A stretch of 64,000 nt of DNA from Paenimyroides tangerinum (GCF_003865405.1 NZ_RQVQ01000015.1:1-64000); one strand, 5' to 3'; positions 43,141-52,852 are shown, counted from the stretch's first letter. Notes: a model not told the origin generated them from the letters alone. Program-made: numbers and translations.

Positions 43141-44700
43141 TTAGTATTTGAAACTATCTTTTTTCTTTTTTCTGTATTTGATGAAAGAATAGATACCCCA
43201 AATTACCATCAAAATTGCAAAATAAATAAAGAATGAATGAGGCGCTCCTGTACCGTGAACAGTAGTAAATAAACGATCCCAACGTACTTTGTCAAAGAAT
43301 TTACCCCAAGGAATATTTTGATCTAAACTCATCCAAACAAAAACAGGTTTTCCTACGATATGATCTTGAGGTACAAATCCCCAATAACGGCTGTCTTGTG
43401 AATTATGACGATTGTCTCCCATCATAAAATAATAATCTTGCTTAAAAGTGTAATCTTTTGCTTCGTTTCCGTTTATTAAAATCTTTCCGTTTTCAATTTT
43501 TAAATCGTTGTTTTCGTAATCTTTGATAATCATATAATACATTGGAAGATTATCAGTAGTTAACTGAACTGTTTCTCCTTTTGCAGGAATATGAATAGGT
43601 CCATAATTATCTGCATTCCAAGGTTGATTATGAGGGAATGTTGTGTAATCTGGTTGAGTTTGTGTGTTTCTAACTACGTCTACAACGCTAGAAAGTGTTT
43701 TAATACGTTCAGCATTTTCAGGTGTGATTCCTGGAATTAAATAGGCGTGGCTGTTTATTGGATAAATACCGTCTGTAACATTTAATTCTTTGTATATAAA
43801 ATTCGCATCTAATGGAGTTCCGTCTGTTACAACATTATAACTATATTGAATTTTTGCTCGATCACCTAAATCTAAAACTTTTCCATCTATATAAATGATT
43901 CCTTCTTTAATTTCAAAGTCATCACCAGGTAAACCTACTGTTCTTTTTACATAGTTTGATTTTTTATCGATTGGTTTATCAAAGCGCTCTGTTCCTCTAT
44001 ATCCAAAATAAGGTATTGTATCTGTTGGCCAGTTAAAGACCATAATGTCGTTATGTTCAGGTTTTTCAAAACCAGGTAAACGGAAGTTTGGAATTTGTAC
44101 AGAGCTTAGGTATGATTTTTTATTTACGAATGGAATTGTATCATGAACCATCGGAAAAGCAACTGGAGTTTTAGGCGTTCTTGCGCCATAATTTACTTTG
44201 CTTACGAATAAGAAATCACCAACTAAAAGTGTTTTTTCTAACGAAGAAGTTGGAATAGTAAACGGTTGAATAACATAAGTATGTATAATTGTTGCTACAA
44301 CAACTGCAAATAAGATGGAACTTACGGTTTCACCAGTTTCTGTTGTAGGTTTTAAACTTCTGTCTTTGATATATTTTACGTCTTGAACATAGTTTACAAC
44401 ATAAATATAAAATCCAAAAGTAACAACACCTAAAATGGTATCTAAAGTTGAATTTTTACCAAAACTTCTTAATGTTTCAACCCAAATTACTGGGAACATA
44501 ATTAGGTTTACAACCGGAATAAATAACAAAATAACCCACCAAGTTGGTCGGTTTATGATTTTCATTAAAACGATTGCGTTGTAAATTGGAATAGCTGCTT
44601 CTAGAGGTTTTCTGCCTGCTTTTATATAAAGTTTCCAAGTTCCTAAAAAGTGAATTACTTGTACAATTAGAAAAATAATCAACAATTCTGTTAATGCCAT
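43141..44700 (-). CDS. lepB: signal peptidase I (long Bacteroidota form)
   Basis: 519 residues, roughly twice a minimal LepB. N-terminal part has several membrane helices (10-105), a further anchor about 128-145, then the catalytic S26 box IPTSSLEKTLLVGDFLFVSK with Ser about 153, and the lysine box NYVKRTVGLPGD with Lys about 252. A ~150-residue insertion separates it from box E (MMGDNRHNSQDSRYWGFVP), and a last helix follows near the C-terminus. It removes signal peptides at the periplasmic face. Part of the parAB-dapB operon, 43 bases behind dapB. Confidence 0.93.
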   Translation of the reverse strand: MALTELLIIFLIVQVIHFLGTWKLYIKAGRKPLEAAIPIYNAIVLMKIINRPTWWVILLFIPVVNLIMFPVIWVETLRSFGKNSTLDTILGVVTFGFYIYVVNYVQDVKYIKDRSLKPTTETGETVSSILFAVVVATIIHTYVIQPFTIPTSSLEKTLLVGDFLFVSKVNYGARTPKTPVAFPMVHDTIPFVNKKSYLSSVQIPNFRLPGFEKPEHNDIMVFNWPTDTIPYFGYRGTERFDKPIDKKSNYVKRTVGLPGDDFEIKEGIIYIDGKVLDLGDRAKIQYSYNVVTDGTPLDANFIYKELNVTDGIYPINSHAYLIPGITPENAERIKTLSSVVDVVRNTQTQPDYTTFPHNQPWNADNYGPIHIPAKGETVQLTTDNLPMYYMIIKDYENNDLKIENGKILINGNEAKDYTFKQDYYFMMGDNRHNSQDSRYWGFVPQDHIVGKPVFVWMSLDQNIPWGKFFDKVRWDRLFTTVHGTGAPHSFFIYFAILMVIWGIYSFIKYRKKKKDSFKY

Positions 44701-44743
44701 ACTATTTATTTTTTGATAAACGAAAATAAAAGATTATTTTGAT

Positions 44744-45445
44744 TTAACCTAAATTCAAAACATCTTTCATTGAATAAATTCCTTTTTTGTTTGCAATCCA
44801 TTCTGCAGCGATTACAGCTCCTAAAGCAAAACCTTGTCTTGAAAAAGCTTCGTGTTTAATTTCGATTTCGTCAACTTCTGAACGGTAAAAAACATGATGT
44901 GTTCCAGGAACATTTTCAATACGTTTTGCTTCGATTAAAATATCCGTTTCATTCGGATTTTCTAAAGTCCAATTATTGTATCTAGAGTTTTTTATGATTC
45001 CGTTTGCTAAAGAAATTGCGGTTCCAGAAGGTGCGTCAAGTTTTTGAGTATGATGAATTTCTTCCATTGAAACATTGTAATTATTTAGTTTCGACATTAG
45101 TTTAGCTAAATGATTATTAAGTTCAAAGAAAATATTTACACCAACGCTAAAGTTTGATGCGTAAAGAAAAGCTCCGTCTTTTAATTCACACATAGAAACC
45201 ATTTCATTATAATGTTCCAACCAACCTGTTGTTCCAGAAACAACCGGAATTTTAAAATTAAAACAAGTCGATATATTTTCTACAGCAGTTGAAGGAAGGC
45301 TGAAATCTATGGCTACATCTGCGTTCTCTAGACCTTCAAACGTAGTTTCACTAGATTTTTTTAGAATTATTTCATGACCACGAGTTAGGGCAATTTTTTC
45401 GATTTCTTTGCCCATTTTTCCATAGCCTAATAATGCTATTTTCAT
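44744..45445 (-). CDS. dapB: 4-hydroxy-tetrahydrodipicolinate reductase
   Basis: 233 residues; NAD(P)H-dependent step of lysine and diaminopimelate synthesis. Motifs: N-terminal nucleotide loop GYGKMGKEIEKIA, SGTTGW, the substrate-binding HHTQKLDAPSGTA and the C-terminal FSRQGFALGAV IAAEW (split here). Slightly shorter than E. coli DapB, as usual in this phylum. Four bases from the DUF5683 gene. Confidence 0.95.
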   Translation of the reverse strand: MKIALLGYGKMGKEIEKIALTRGHEIILKKSSETTFEGLENADVAIDFSLPSTAVENISTCFNFKIPVVSGTTGWLEHYNEMVSMCELKDGAFLYASNFSVGVNIFFELNNHLAKLMSKLNNYNVSMEEIHHTQKLDAPSGTAISLANGIIKNSRYNNWTLENPNETDILIEAKRIENVPGTHHVFYRSEVDEIEIKHEAFSRQGFALGAVIAAEWIANKKGIYSMKDVLNLG

Positions 45446-45449
45446 GTTT

Positions 45450-46013
45450 TTAAAATTTAAAAGTTAATTGAGCTCCGAATTGATAGGTTCCGTTAAATTC
45501 GTTATATTGAAAAGAAGGTCTAAAACTCAAGTCGTCATCTACATTAAATTGTTGTAAATGCGCATCAACATTGGCATCGACAATATTTAAAGCATAAATT
45601 GCGATGGTAATAACAAGTGATAAATCTCTGTTTTTTTGATAATAACGTTGACCAGTAATTAAACGATCATTATCTAAACGACCAAATTTAGGGTCACTCA
45701 CATCATGAATGCCTTGAAGTCTTCTTTTGTATTCGTTTCTATATTCTAGATATTTCTTTTGATTATCTATATAAAAATACATTCCTGTTCCAATACCAGC
45801 ATAAACGATTGGCACTTTCCAGTAACTTTTATTATAAATTTGTCCTAATCCTGGAACAACAGCCGAATAAAAAGCTGCTTTAGCAGGAGAAAGTGGATCG
45901 ATTGCCTGTTTTGTTAAGGTATTTGTTTTTAGTTTTAAACTATCCGCTTCTTGAGCAGAACAAATGCCATAACTAAATAAGCTGATAATTAAAAAACCAA
46001 TTACTTTTTGCAC
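45450..46013 (-). CDS. DUF5683 domain protein
   Basis: 187 residues. Signal peptide (about 1-20, ending CSAQ), then the DUF5683 core SPAKAAFYSAVVPGLGQIYN and KSYWKVPIVYAGIGTGMYFY, with two hydrophobic helices, and a beta-rich end. An envelope protein of unknown function found in this fixed place between parB and dapB across Bacteroidota. Overlaps the parB stop by one base. Confidence 0.85.
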   Translation of the reverse strand: MQKVIGFLIISLFSYGICSAQEADSLKLKTNTLTKQAIDPLSPAKAAFYSAVVPGLGQIYNKSYWKVPIVYAGIGTGMYFYIDNQKKYLEYRNEYKRRLQGIHDVSDPKFGRLDNDRLITGQRYYQKNRDLSLVITIAIYALNIVDANVDAHLQQFNVDDDLSFRPSFQYNEFNGTYQFGAQLTFKF

Positions 46014-46918
46014 TATTTTTCTAATAATTTAAGAATACGTTCTAAATCTTCGGCAGAGTGGAAGGGAACGTTAATTTTACCTTTTCCGTTTGCTGCAATT
46101 TTTACATCAACTTTAGCACCAAAAAAGTCAGTGAAAACTTTCTTCTGATTTTCTGAAATCGTGTAAGAAAATTTCTTTTTAGGAGCTTCTTTATCGTTAG
46201 TTGCAGTTACACCTTCTTGATATGCTTTTACTAAAGCTTCTGTTTCACGAACAGATAGATTCTCTAAAATAATTTTATGATAAATATCGGTTTGAATGTC
46301 GTGATCTTCAATATTTATTATTGCTCTACCATGTCCCATTGAAATGAAACCATCTCTGATTCCAGTTTGGATAATAGGATCTAAACGTAATAAACGCAAA
46401 TAATTTGTGATTGTTGAACGTTTCTTACCAACACGTTCACTCATTTGTTCTTGTGTTAATTGAATTTCGTCAATTAAACGTTGATACGATAACGCAACCT
46501 CAATCGGATCTAAATCATGACGTTGAATATTCTCAACTAACGCCATTACTAAAGATTCGTTATCATTTGCGATACGAATATAAGCTGGAATTGTGGTTAA
46601 TCCTGCTAGTTTAGATGCACGTAAACGACGCTCTCCAGAAATTAATTGATATTTATTAAAGTCTGTTTTTCTTACTGTGATGGGTTGAATAACACCTAAT
46701 TCTCTAATAGAAGTTGCTAATTCTTTTAGCGTTTCTTCATTAAAATTTGTTCTAGGTTGAAATGGATTTATTTCAATAGAATCAAGTTCTAATTCGATGA
46801 TATTACCAACAACCTTATCAGCATTTGTATCACCTACAGATTTTATATCGTTTTCGGGATCTTTCAATAAAGCAGAAAGACCTCTTCCTAAAGCTTGTTT
46901 TTTTAGTGCTTTGGCCAT
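46013..46918 (-). CDS. parB: chromosome partitioning protein ParB
   Basis: 301 residues. ParB nuclease/CTPase-like domain with INPFQPRTNF, LGVIQPITVRK and the GERRLRASKLAG motif, then a HTH domain (EQMSERVGKKRSTITNYLRL) and a C-terminal dimerisation part. It starts with ALGRGLSALL, as Spo0J/ParB do. It loads on parS sites near the origin and stimulates ParA; no full parS site was seen in this window. Two bases behind parA. Confidence 0.95.
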   Translation of the reverse strand: MAKALKKQALGRGLSALLKDPENDIKSVGDTNADKVVGNIIELELDSIEINPFQPRTNFNEETLKELATSIRELGVIQPITVRKTDFNKYQLISGERRLRASKLAGLTTIPAYIRIANDNESLVMALVENIQRHDLDPIEVALSYQRLIDEIQLTQEQMSERVGKKRSTITNYLRLLRLDPIIQTGIRDGFISMGHGRAIINIEDHDIQTDIYHKIILENLSVRETEALVKAYQEGVTATNDKEAPKKKFSYTISENQKKVFTDFFGAKVDVKIAANGKGKINVPFHSAEDLERILKLLEK

Positions 46919-46920
46919 AT

Positions 46921-47688
46921 TTATTTGGCGTTTTTATTAATAATTTCCTGTGCTAAATTTAAATAATTTGTAGCACCTTTACTTGTAGCATCGTAATTGA
47001 TAATGCTCTCTCCAAAAGATGGAGCTTCACTTAATTTAACATTACGTTGAATAATAGTATCGAAAACCATATCATTGAAATGTTTTTGAACCTCTTCAAC
47101 TACTTGATTTGATAAGCGTAAACGCGAATCGTACATTGTTAAAAGTAATCCTTCGATGTCTAATTCAGGATTGTGAATTTTTTGAACACTTTTAATCGTA
47201 TTTAAAAGTTTTCCTAATCCTTCTAGAGCAAAATATTCGCACTGAATTGGAATTACAACAGAATCTGCAGCTGTTAAAGCATTTAATGTTAATAATCCAA
47301 GAGATGGCGCGCAATCGATAATGATATAATCGTATTGCTCTTTTATTTCAGCTAATGCTTGTTTAAGCATGTATTCTCTGTTTTCTTTGTCAACTAATTC
47401 AATTTCAATCGCAACTAAATCGATATGAGCAGGAATTAAATGAACATTCGGAGCTGTACATTCTAAAGCAGCTTCTTCAGGTGTAACCGAATGTTCTAAA
47501 ATTTGATAGGTTCCATATTCAACAGCTTCAACATCGATTCCTAAACCAGATGTAGCATTAGCCTGAGGATCAGCATCGATTAACAATACCTTTTTTTCTA
47601 ACGCACCTAACGATGCAGCTAAGTTAACAGAAGTGGTTGTTTTACCAACTCCACCTTTTTGATTGGCAACAGCTATGATTTTACCCAT
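46921..47688 (-). CDS. parA: chromosome partitioning ATPase ParA (Soj)
   Basis: 255 residues; deviant Walker A ATPase KGGVGKTTTSVNLAAS (11-26), with VLLIDADPQANATSGLG and the Walker B YDYIIIDCAPSLGLLTLNAL. It binds the nucleoid and moves ParB-bound origins. First gene of the operon parA-parB-DUF5683-dapB-lepB-wbqC. No extra N-terminal HTH, so the chromosomal rather than plasmid type Ia form. Confidence 0.95.
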   Translation of the reverse strand: MGKIIAVANQKGGVGKTTTSVNLAASLGALEKKVLLIDADPQANATSGLGIDVEAVEYGTYQILEHSVTPEEAALECTAPNVHLIPAHIDLVAIEIELVDKENREYMLKQALAEIKEQYDYIIIDCAPSLGLLTLNALTAADSVVIPIQCEYFALEGLGKLLNTIKSVQKIHNPELDIEGLLLTMYDSRLRLSNQVVEEVQKHFNDMVFDTIIQRNVKLSEAPSFGESIINYDATSKGATNYLNLAQEIINKNAK

Positions 47689-47838
47689 TTGTATCTATAA
47701 AATTTAGAAATGTAAAAATACGATATTTTATGAGTTTAGAAAATCTAAATTATTAACAATTTGCTAAATGTTGAAATTTGAGCTAATTAGATATTTTATC
47801 TTTTATAATGTGTTGGATTTCAATTTTTAGATTTTATT

Positions 47839-48720
47839 TTATTTATTCTTTTTTTGTTTGATCATTTCTTCTAACATGTCCCACATCTCTGCTGGTATTT
47901 TTTCTAACATATTAAATTCTCCTGCGCCTTGAAGCCATTCACCACCATCAATTGTTACGACTTCTCCATTTATATAAGCAGAAAAATCTGAAACTAAATA
48001 GGCAGCTAAATTTGCTAATTCTTGATGATCTCCAACTCTTCGTAATGGAACTTTTTTCGTAATATCGAATTTATCTTTTAAATCTCCAGGAAGTAAACGA
48101 TCCCAAGCGCCAGCTGTCGGAAATGGTCCTGGAGCTATCGCGTTCATTCGGATTCCATATTTTGCCCATTCAACGGCCAAGCTTCTTGTCATAGCTAAAA
48201 CTCCTGCTTTTGCAGTTGCAGAAGGAACCACGTATCCAGATCCGGTCCAAGCATAAGTGGTAACGATATTTAAAACATTTTTGTTTGTTTGTTTATTTTC
48301 AATCCAATGTTTTCCTAATGCTAACGTACAATTTTTACTTCCTTTTAAAACAATATCTATGATTGTGTCAAAAGCATTTGCAGATAATCTTTCAGTCGGA
48401 GAAATAAAATTTCCAGCTGCATTGTTAACTAAAACATCTACTTTTCCAAAAGCATCGATTACACTTTGAAGCATGTTTTCAACTTGATCGTAATGGCGTA
48501 CATCACAAGCAATTGCTAAACAAGTTCCTTTTGTTTTTTCTTCTAATTCTTTTGCAGTTTTAGTAAGTTTTTCGATATCTCTCGAAGTTATGGCAACTTT
48601 AGCTCCAAGTTCAAGAAAATAGGTAGTCATTGATTTACCTAAACCGCTTCCACCTCCGGTAACAATTATAACTTTGTCTGATAACGCATCATCACGTAAC
48701 ATTTTTGCTGAAAAATCCAT
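47839..48720 (-). CDS. SDR family oxidoreductase, 2,4-dienoyl-CoA reductase-like
   Basis: 293 residues. Rossmann motif VTGGGSGLGKSMTTYFL, NNAAGNFISP (the NNAAGNF form is typical of dienoyl-CoA reductases), TTYAWTGSGYVVPSATAKAG containing the active residues, and PGPFPTAGAWDRL. This pattern matches the 2,4-dienoyl-CoA reductase branch used in degrading unsaturated fatty acids. Substrate is inferred from the motif pattern. Monocistronic. Confidence 0.82.
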   Translation of the reverse strand: MDFSAKMLRDDALSDKVIIVTGGGSGLGKSMTTYFLELGAKVAITSRDIEKLTKTAKELEEKTKGTCLAIACDVRHYDQVENMLQSVIDAFGKVDVLVNNAAGNFISPTERLSANAFDTIIDIVLKGSKNCTLALGKHWIENKQTNKNVLNIVTTYAWTGSGYVVPSATAKAGVLAMTRSLAVEWAKYGIRMNAIAPGPFPTAGAWDRLLPGDLKDKFDITKKVPLRRVGDHQELANLAAYLVSDFSAYINGEVVTIDGGEWLQGAGEFNMLEKIPAEMWDMLEEMIKQKKNK

Positions 48721-48790
48721 GTTTTTATTTTTTGATTGTTACGTAAATATATTAAATATTTAATAAATAAATTTCTAAAATCTACTATTC

Positions 48791-49540
48791 TTAATCAATG
48801 TATTGTTCGATTTCATTTAATTGTTTTGATAAAAAAGGATCGGCATTTAGCTTAGCAAGTTCAAAATAATATTTGGCTTTTTCATTATTTTTTATTGATG
48901 CGTAATAAATACTTAGTTGAAAATAAGCTTTTCCAGGATTAATTTTGGCATAAAGAATACAGATGTTTTCTATTTCGACATTCTGTTTGAATTCCAATTC
49001 AGTGTTGTTTACAAATCCGTCTCTAAATTGATTCATTCTTATTCCGTCAATGTAAGATTCGCACGCAATTCCTAAACCTCTTTCGCAAAGAGATTGCATT
49101 TTAATGAAGTATTTTTCGTTTTCTGTAAATAAGGACAGGTTGGCTTCTAATGTTTTTAAATCGTATTCGTATGAAATATATTCATATAATAGTTCTGGAT
49201 TTACTTTTGAAGTATCAAATACAATTGAGTTTGTAGAGGTATTCATTTTGTAATAGTCTAATTTATTATCAAATGAATCAATTCTGATTATTTTATTTGG
49301 TTCAATGTTAAAAAAATAAAACCCAGTGTTGCTTACGATATAGATTTTGTTTTTTTCTTTTATGAAAACGCCTGCTATACTATCGTTAATCATCACATGA
49401 CCTCTGTTGTTGAAATGAAATTTTTTATAACTTGTTTCTTGAGTTGTGGTTTCAAAAATACCGTCAAATCTTGTTGTTGGGTTTTGAGAAAACGATATTG
49501 AATGAATTAAAACTGCTATAAGTGAGATGATTTTGTGCAT
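48791..49540 (-). CDS. secreted protein with C-terminal TPR/Sel1-like repeat
   Basis: 249 residues with signal peptide (about 1-18, ending SFSQ). Middle part beta-rich (HFNNRGHVMINDSIAGVFIK), end shows a TPR-like unit (AYFQLSIYYASIKNNEKAKY). I do not recognise a named family. Periplasmic; alone in its unit, with the carB terminator just upstream on the other side. Confidence 0.58.
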   Translation of the reverse strand: MHKIISLIAVLIHSISFSQNPTTRFDGIFETTTQETSYKKFHFNNRGHVMINDSIAGVFIKEKNKIYIVSNTGFYFFNIEPNKIIRIDSFDNKLDYYKMNTSTNSIVFDTSKVNPELLYEYISYEYDLKTLEANLSLFTENEKYFIKMQSLCERGLGIACESYIDGIRMNQFRDGFVNNTELEFKQNVEIENICILYAKINPGKAYFQLSIYYASIKNNEKAKYYFELAKLNADPFLSKQLNEIEQYID

Positions 49541-49560
49541 TTTTAATTTAAATATACAAA

Positions 49561-49588
49561 AAAACCTCGATGTAAATCGAGGTTTTTT
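49561..49588. terminator. terminator of carB
   Basis: Perfect 10-base stem aaaacctcga / tcgaggtttt (49561-49570, 49577-49586) with T runs on both sides, 18 bases after the carB stop. Confidence 0.88.
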
Positions 49589-49605
49589 AATGTTTTGAAA
49601 ATGTA

Positions 49606-52455
49606 TTATTTACTTAAATACATTTTTCTTCTTGAATATAATTCGTAGAAAGCGTCATCTTTTAAGCTGTCGATGAATAAAATGCTTTCTCCTGTCGATT
49701 TCATTTCAGGTCCTAAAGCTTTGTTTACTTTAGGGAACTTGTTGAATGAGAAAACAGGTTGTTTTATTGCATATCCTTTTAATTGCGGATTGAAAGTAAA
49801 GTCGGTAACTTTTGCTCCTAACATTACTTTTGTTGCGTAATTTACATAAGGTTCTCCATAAGCTTTAGCAATGAAAGGAACAGTACGAGAAGCACGTGGA
49901 TTTGCTTCGATAATATAAACAGTATCGTCTTTAATAGCAAACTGAATATTGATTAAACCTTTTGTTTTTAATGCAATAGCAATTTTCTTTGTGTGATCTT
50001 TGATTTGTTGGATTACGAATTCACCTAAATTAAACGGAGGTAAAGTTGCATTCGAATCTCCAGAGTGAACTCCACAAGGTTCGATATGTTCCATGATTCC
50101 GATAATGTAAACGTTTTCTCCGTCACAAATTGCATCAGCTTCAGCTTCGATTGCTCCAGCTAAATAATGATCTAAAAGAAGTTTATTTCCAGGAATCGAT
50201 TTCAATAAATCAATAACGTGTGTTTCTAATTCTTTTTTGTTGATTACGATTTTCATTCCTTGACCTCCTAATACGTACGATGGACGTACTAATAATGGAA
50301 AATCTAATTCGTCTGCTAATTTCGAAGCTTCGTCTGCTGTCTGAGCAATTCCGAATCTAGGGAATGGGATATTAAGTTCTGTTAATAATTCAGAGAAACG
50401 TCCACGATCTTCAGCTAAATCTAAAGCTTCGAAGCTTGTTCCTAGAATTTTAACGCCCCATTTTTCTAATTTTTCAGCCAATTTTAAAGCAGTTTGTCCA
50501 CCTAATTGAACGATAACTCCTTCAGGTTTTTCATGCTGAATGATGTCGTAAATATGTTCCCAGAAAACAGGTTCGAAATACAATTTATCCGCAGTGTCAA
50601 AATCGGTTGAAACCGTTTCTGGATTACAGTTAATCATAATCGTTTCGTACCCCATTTCTGAAGCAGCCATAACTCCATGAACACAAGAATAATCAAATTC
50701 GATTCCTTGTCCAATGCGGTTTGGTCCTGATCCTAAAACAATAACTTTTTTCTTATCTGATCTTTTACTTTCGTTTGAAACATAAACGGTTCCGTCTGGT
50801 TTTTGAATTTCTGCTTCGAAAGTAGAATAGTAATATGGTGTTTGAGCTACGAATTCGGCAGCACAAGTATCAACTAATTTATAAACACGATTGATGTTTT
50901 GAGTCATACGTAAAGCATGAACTTCACTTTCTAAACATCCTAACATATGAGCGATTTGTCTGTCAGAGAACCCTTTTTGCTTAGCATCTAACATCAATTC
51001 TCTTGGAAGTGTTTCTTTAGTGAAGTTTGAAACTTCTTTCTCTAAAGCATACATTTCTTCATATTGTTTCAAATACCACATGTCAATTTTTGTGATATCA
51101 TGAATCGTAGATAAAGGAATTCCTAATGCAATTGCATCGTAAATAACAAATACACGGTCCCAAGATGCAAATTCTAATTTTTCTAAAATTTGATCGTAAT
51201 CTTTGTATCCTTTTCCGTCTGCACCAATTCCATTACGTTTGATTTCTAATGATTGTGTTGCTTTTTGTAAAGCTTCTTGAAACGAACGTCCAATTCCCAT
51301 TACTTCACCAACAGATTTCATTTGTAAACCTAATGTGCGATCTGCACCTTCAAATTTATCAAAGTTCCAACGTGGGATTTTTACGATAACGTAATCTAAA
51401 GTAGGCTCGAATAAAGCAGAAGTAGATTTTGTAATTTGATTTTGTAATTCATCTAAATTATATCCTAAAGCTAATTTACTAGCAATTTTTGCAATTGGAT
51501 AACCAGTAGCTTTTGAAGCTAAAGCAGAAGAACGAGAAACACGTGGGTTGATTTCGATAGCAACAATATCTTCTTTTTCATCTGGAGAAACTGCAAATTG
51601 CACATTACATCCACCGGCGAAATTTCCGATACTACGCATCATTTTGATTGCCATATCACGCATTCTTTGGAAAGTTCTGTCAGAAAGTGTCATAGCTGGC
51701 GCAACAGTAATCGAATCACCAGTGTGAATTCCCATTGCGTCCATATTTTCAATCGTACAAATAATAACGACATTGTCATTTTTGTCACGAAGTAATTCTA
51801 ATTCGTATTCTTTCCAACCTAATAAAGCTTTATCAATTAAAACTTCGTGGATTGGAGAAGCTTCTAAACCGCGAGTTAATAAAGTATCGAAATCTTCTTC
51901 TTTATGAACAAATGCAGCTCCTGTACCTCCTAATGTAAATGAAGGACGAATTACTAAAGGAAAACCAAATTCTTGTGCGATTTCTTTTCCTTCTAAAAAT
52001 GATGTTGCTGTTTTTGCTGGTGCAAATGGAATATCAATTCGAGTAAGAAGTTGTTTGAATTGTTCGCGATCTTCAGTTACGTTAATTGCATTGATATCAA
52101 CTCCAATTAATTTTACATTAAAGTCTTCCCAAATTCCTTTTTCATCAGCTTCTAAACATAAATTTAAAGCGGTTTGTCCACCCATTGTTGGTAAAACTGC
52201 ATCGATATCCGGATGTGCAGTTAAAATCTCAATGATAGATTTTGTAGTTAATGGTTTTAGGTAAACGTGATCTGCCATTTTTGGGTCGGTCATAATCGTA
52301 GCAGGATTCGAGTTAATTAAAATAACTTTAATTCCTTCTTCTCTTAATGAACGTGCAGATTGTGATCCAGAATAGTCAAACTCACAAGCTTGACCGATGA
52401 TGATTGGTCCAGAACCAATAATTAAAACCGTTTTAATTGAAAGATCTTTAGGCAT
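49606..52455 (-). CDS. carB: carbamoyl-phosphate synthase large subunit, short form
   Basis: 949 residues; makes carbamoyl phosphate for arginine and pyrimidines from ammonia delivered by CarA. Two ATP-grasp halves are clear: GSGPIIIGQACEFDYSG, PSFTLGGTGAAF, EINPRVSRSSALASKATG in the first; GSGPNRIGQGIEFDYSCVHG, PSYVLGGQGM, EANPRASRTVPF in the second. It ends at YSRRKMYLSK right after the second ATP-grasp half, so the ~120-residue MGS-like allosteric domain of the 1073-residue E. coli enzyme is absent. carA is not adjacent. A TATCTTTG promoter element lies 26 bases upstream. Confidence 0.95.
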   Translation of the reverse strand: MPKDLSIKTVLIIGSGPIIIGQACEFDYSGSQSARSLREEGIKVILINSNPATIMTDPKMADHVYLKPLTTKSIIEILTAHPDIDAVLPTMGGQTALNLCLEADEKGIWEDFNVKLIGVDINAINVTEDREQFKQLLTRIDIPFAPAKTATSFLEGKEIAQEFGFPLVIRPSFTLGGTGAAFVHKEEDFDTLLTRGLEASPIHEVLIDKALLGWKEYELELLRDKNDNVVIICTIENMDAMGIHTGDSITVAPAMTLSDRTFQRMRDMAIKMMRSIGNFAGGCNVQFAVSPDEKEDIVAIEINPRVSRSSALASKATGYPIAKIASKLALGYNLDELQNQITKSTSALFEPTLDYVIVKIPRWNFDKFEGADRTLGLQMKSVGEVMGIGRSFQEALQKATQSLEIKRNGIGADGKGYKDYDQILEKLEFASWDRVFVIYDAIALGIPLSTIHDITKIDMWYLKQYEEMYALEKEVSNFTKETLPRELMLDAKQKGFSDRQIAHMLGCLESEVHALRMTQNINRVYKLVDTCAAEFVAQTPYYYSTFEAEIQKPDGTVYVSNESKRSDKKKVIVLGSGPNRIGQGIEFDYSCVHGVMAASEMGYETIMINCNPETVSTDFDTADKLYFEPVFWEHIYDIIQHEKPEGVIVQLGGQTALKLAEKLEKWGVKILGTSFEALDLAEDRGRFSELLTELNIPFPRFGIAQTADEASKLADELDFPLLVRPSYVLGGQGMKIVINKKELETHVIDLLKSIPGNKLLLDHYLAGAIEAEADAICDGENVYIIGIMEHIEPCGVHSGDSNATLPPFNLGEFVIQQIKDHTKKIAIALKTKGLINIQFAIKDDTVYIIEANPRASRTVPFIAKAYGEPYVNYATKVMLGAKVTDFTFNPQLKGYAIKQPVFSFNKFPKVNKALGPEMKSTGESILFIDSLKDDAFYELYSRRKMYLSK

Positions 52456-52480
52456 TTCTATAGAAGTTGTATTATGTTAG

Positions 52481-52488
52481 CAAAGATA
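52481..52488 (-). promoter_or_regulatory. carB -7 element
   Basis: Minus-strand TATCTTTG, full match to TAnnTTTG, 26 bases before the carB start; no clear -33 box. Confidence 0.45.
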
Positions 52489-52535
52489 AAGATTCTAAAA
52501 TTATTATTTGCTTAAAATAATTTTAAAAAGTGTAT

Positions 52536-52569
52536 AAAAAAAGGCGATACAGATAATAGTAACGCCTTT
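52536..52569 (-). terminator. terminator of rpmH
   Basis: Stem aaaggcg / cgccttt (52540-52546, 52563-52569) with a long loop and seven or more T on the minus strand, 20 bases after the rpmH stop. Confidence 0.7.
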
Positions 52570-52588
52570 ATTTATGATTAATCAATCA

Positions 52589-52750
52589 TTATTTTTTATG
52601 TCTTGGTTCGCAAGAAACAGTTAATTTGTGTCTTCCTTTTGCTCTTCTACGAGCTAACACTTTTCTTCCGTTAGGAGTTGACATTCTGTCCATGAAACCA
52701 TGTTTGTTTCTTCTTTTTCTTTTCGATGGTTGAAACGTTCTTTTACTCAT
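52589..52750 (-). CDS. rpmH: 50S ribosomal protein L34
   Basis: 53 residues, strongly basic: [38 protein letters not shown] and a C-terminal [13 protein letters not shown]. The first two motifs are universal in L34; the eight-residue tail is a normal flavobacterial extension. Component of the large ribosomal subunit. In many bacteria rpmH neighbours dnaA; here it is about 40 kb away. It has the best-conserved promoter of the window and its own terminator. Confidence 0.97.
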   Translation of the reverse strand: MSKRTFQPSKRKRRNKHGFMDRMSTPNGRKVLARRRAKGRHKLTVSCEPRHKK

Positions 52751-52821
52751 TGCTCTTATCTTTAAATCTTTATAAAATTTTCTTAAGGTCAGCTTTGAAA
52801 GCGTGGCTTCAAAACCGAGTG

Positions 52822-52852
52822 CAAATATACAATTCCTTTTATTACTTACAAA
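52822..52852 (-). promoter_or_regulatory. rpmH promoter, perfect Bacteroidota consensus
   Basis: Minus strand TTTG (52852-52849), exactly 19 bases, TATATTTG (52829-52822). All fixed positions of TTTG-N19-TAnnTTTG match. Predicted start near 52815, leader about 65 bases. Confidence 0.85.

Noticed and set aside
46230-46245. TGTTTCACG inside parB, resembling half of a parS site
   Set aside because: Only the left nine bases match the palindrome TGTTTCACGTGAAACA; the right half does not, and the codons fit the ParB protein.
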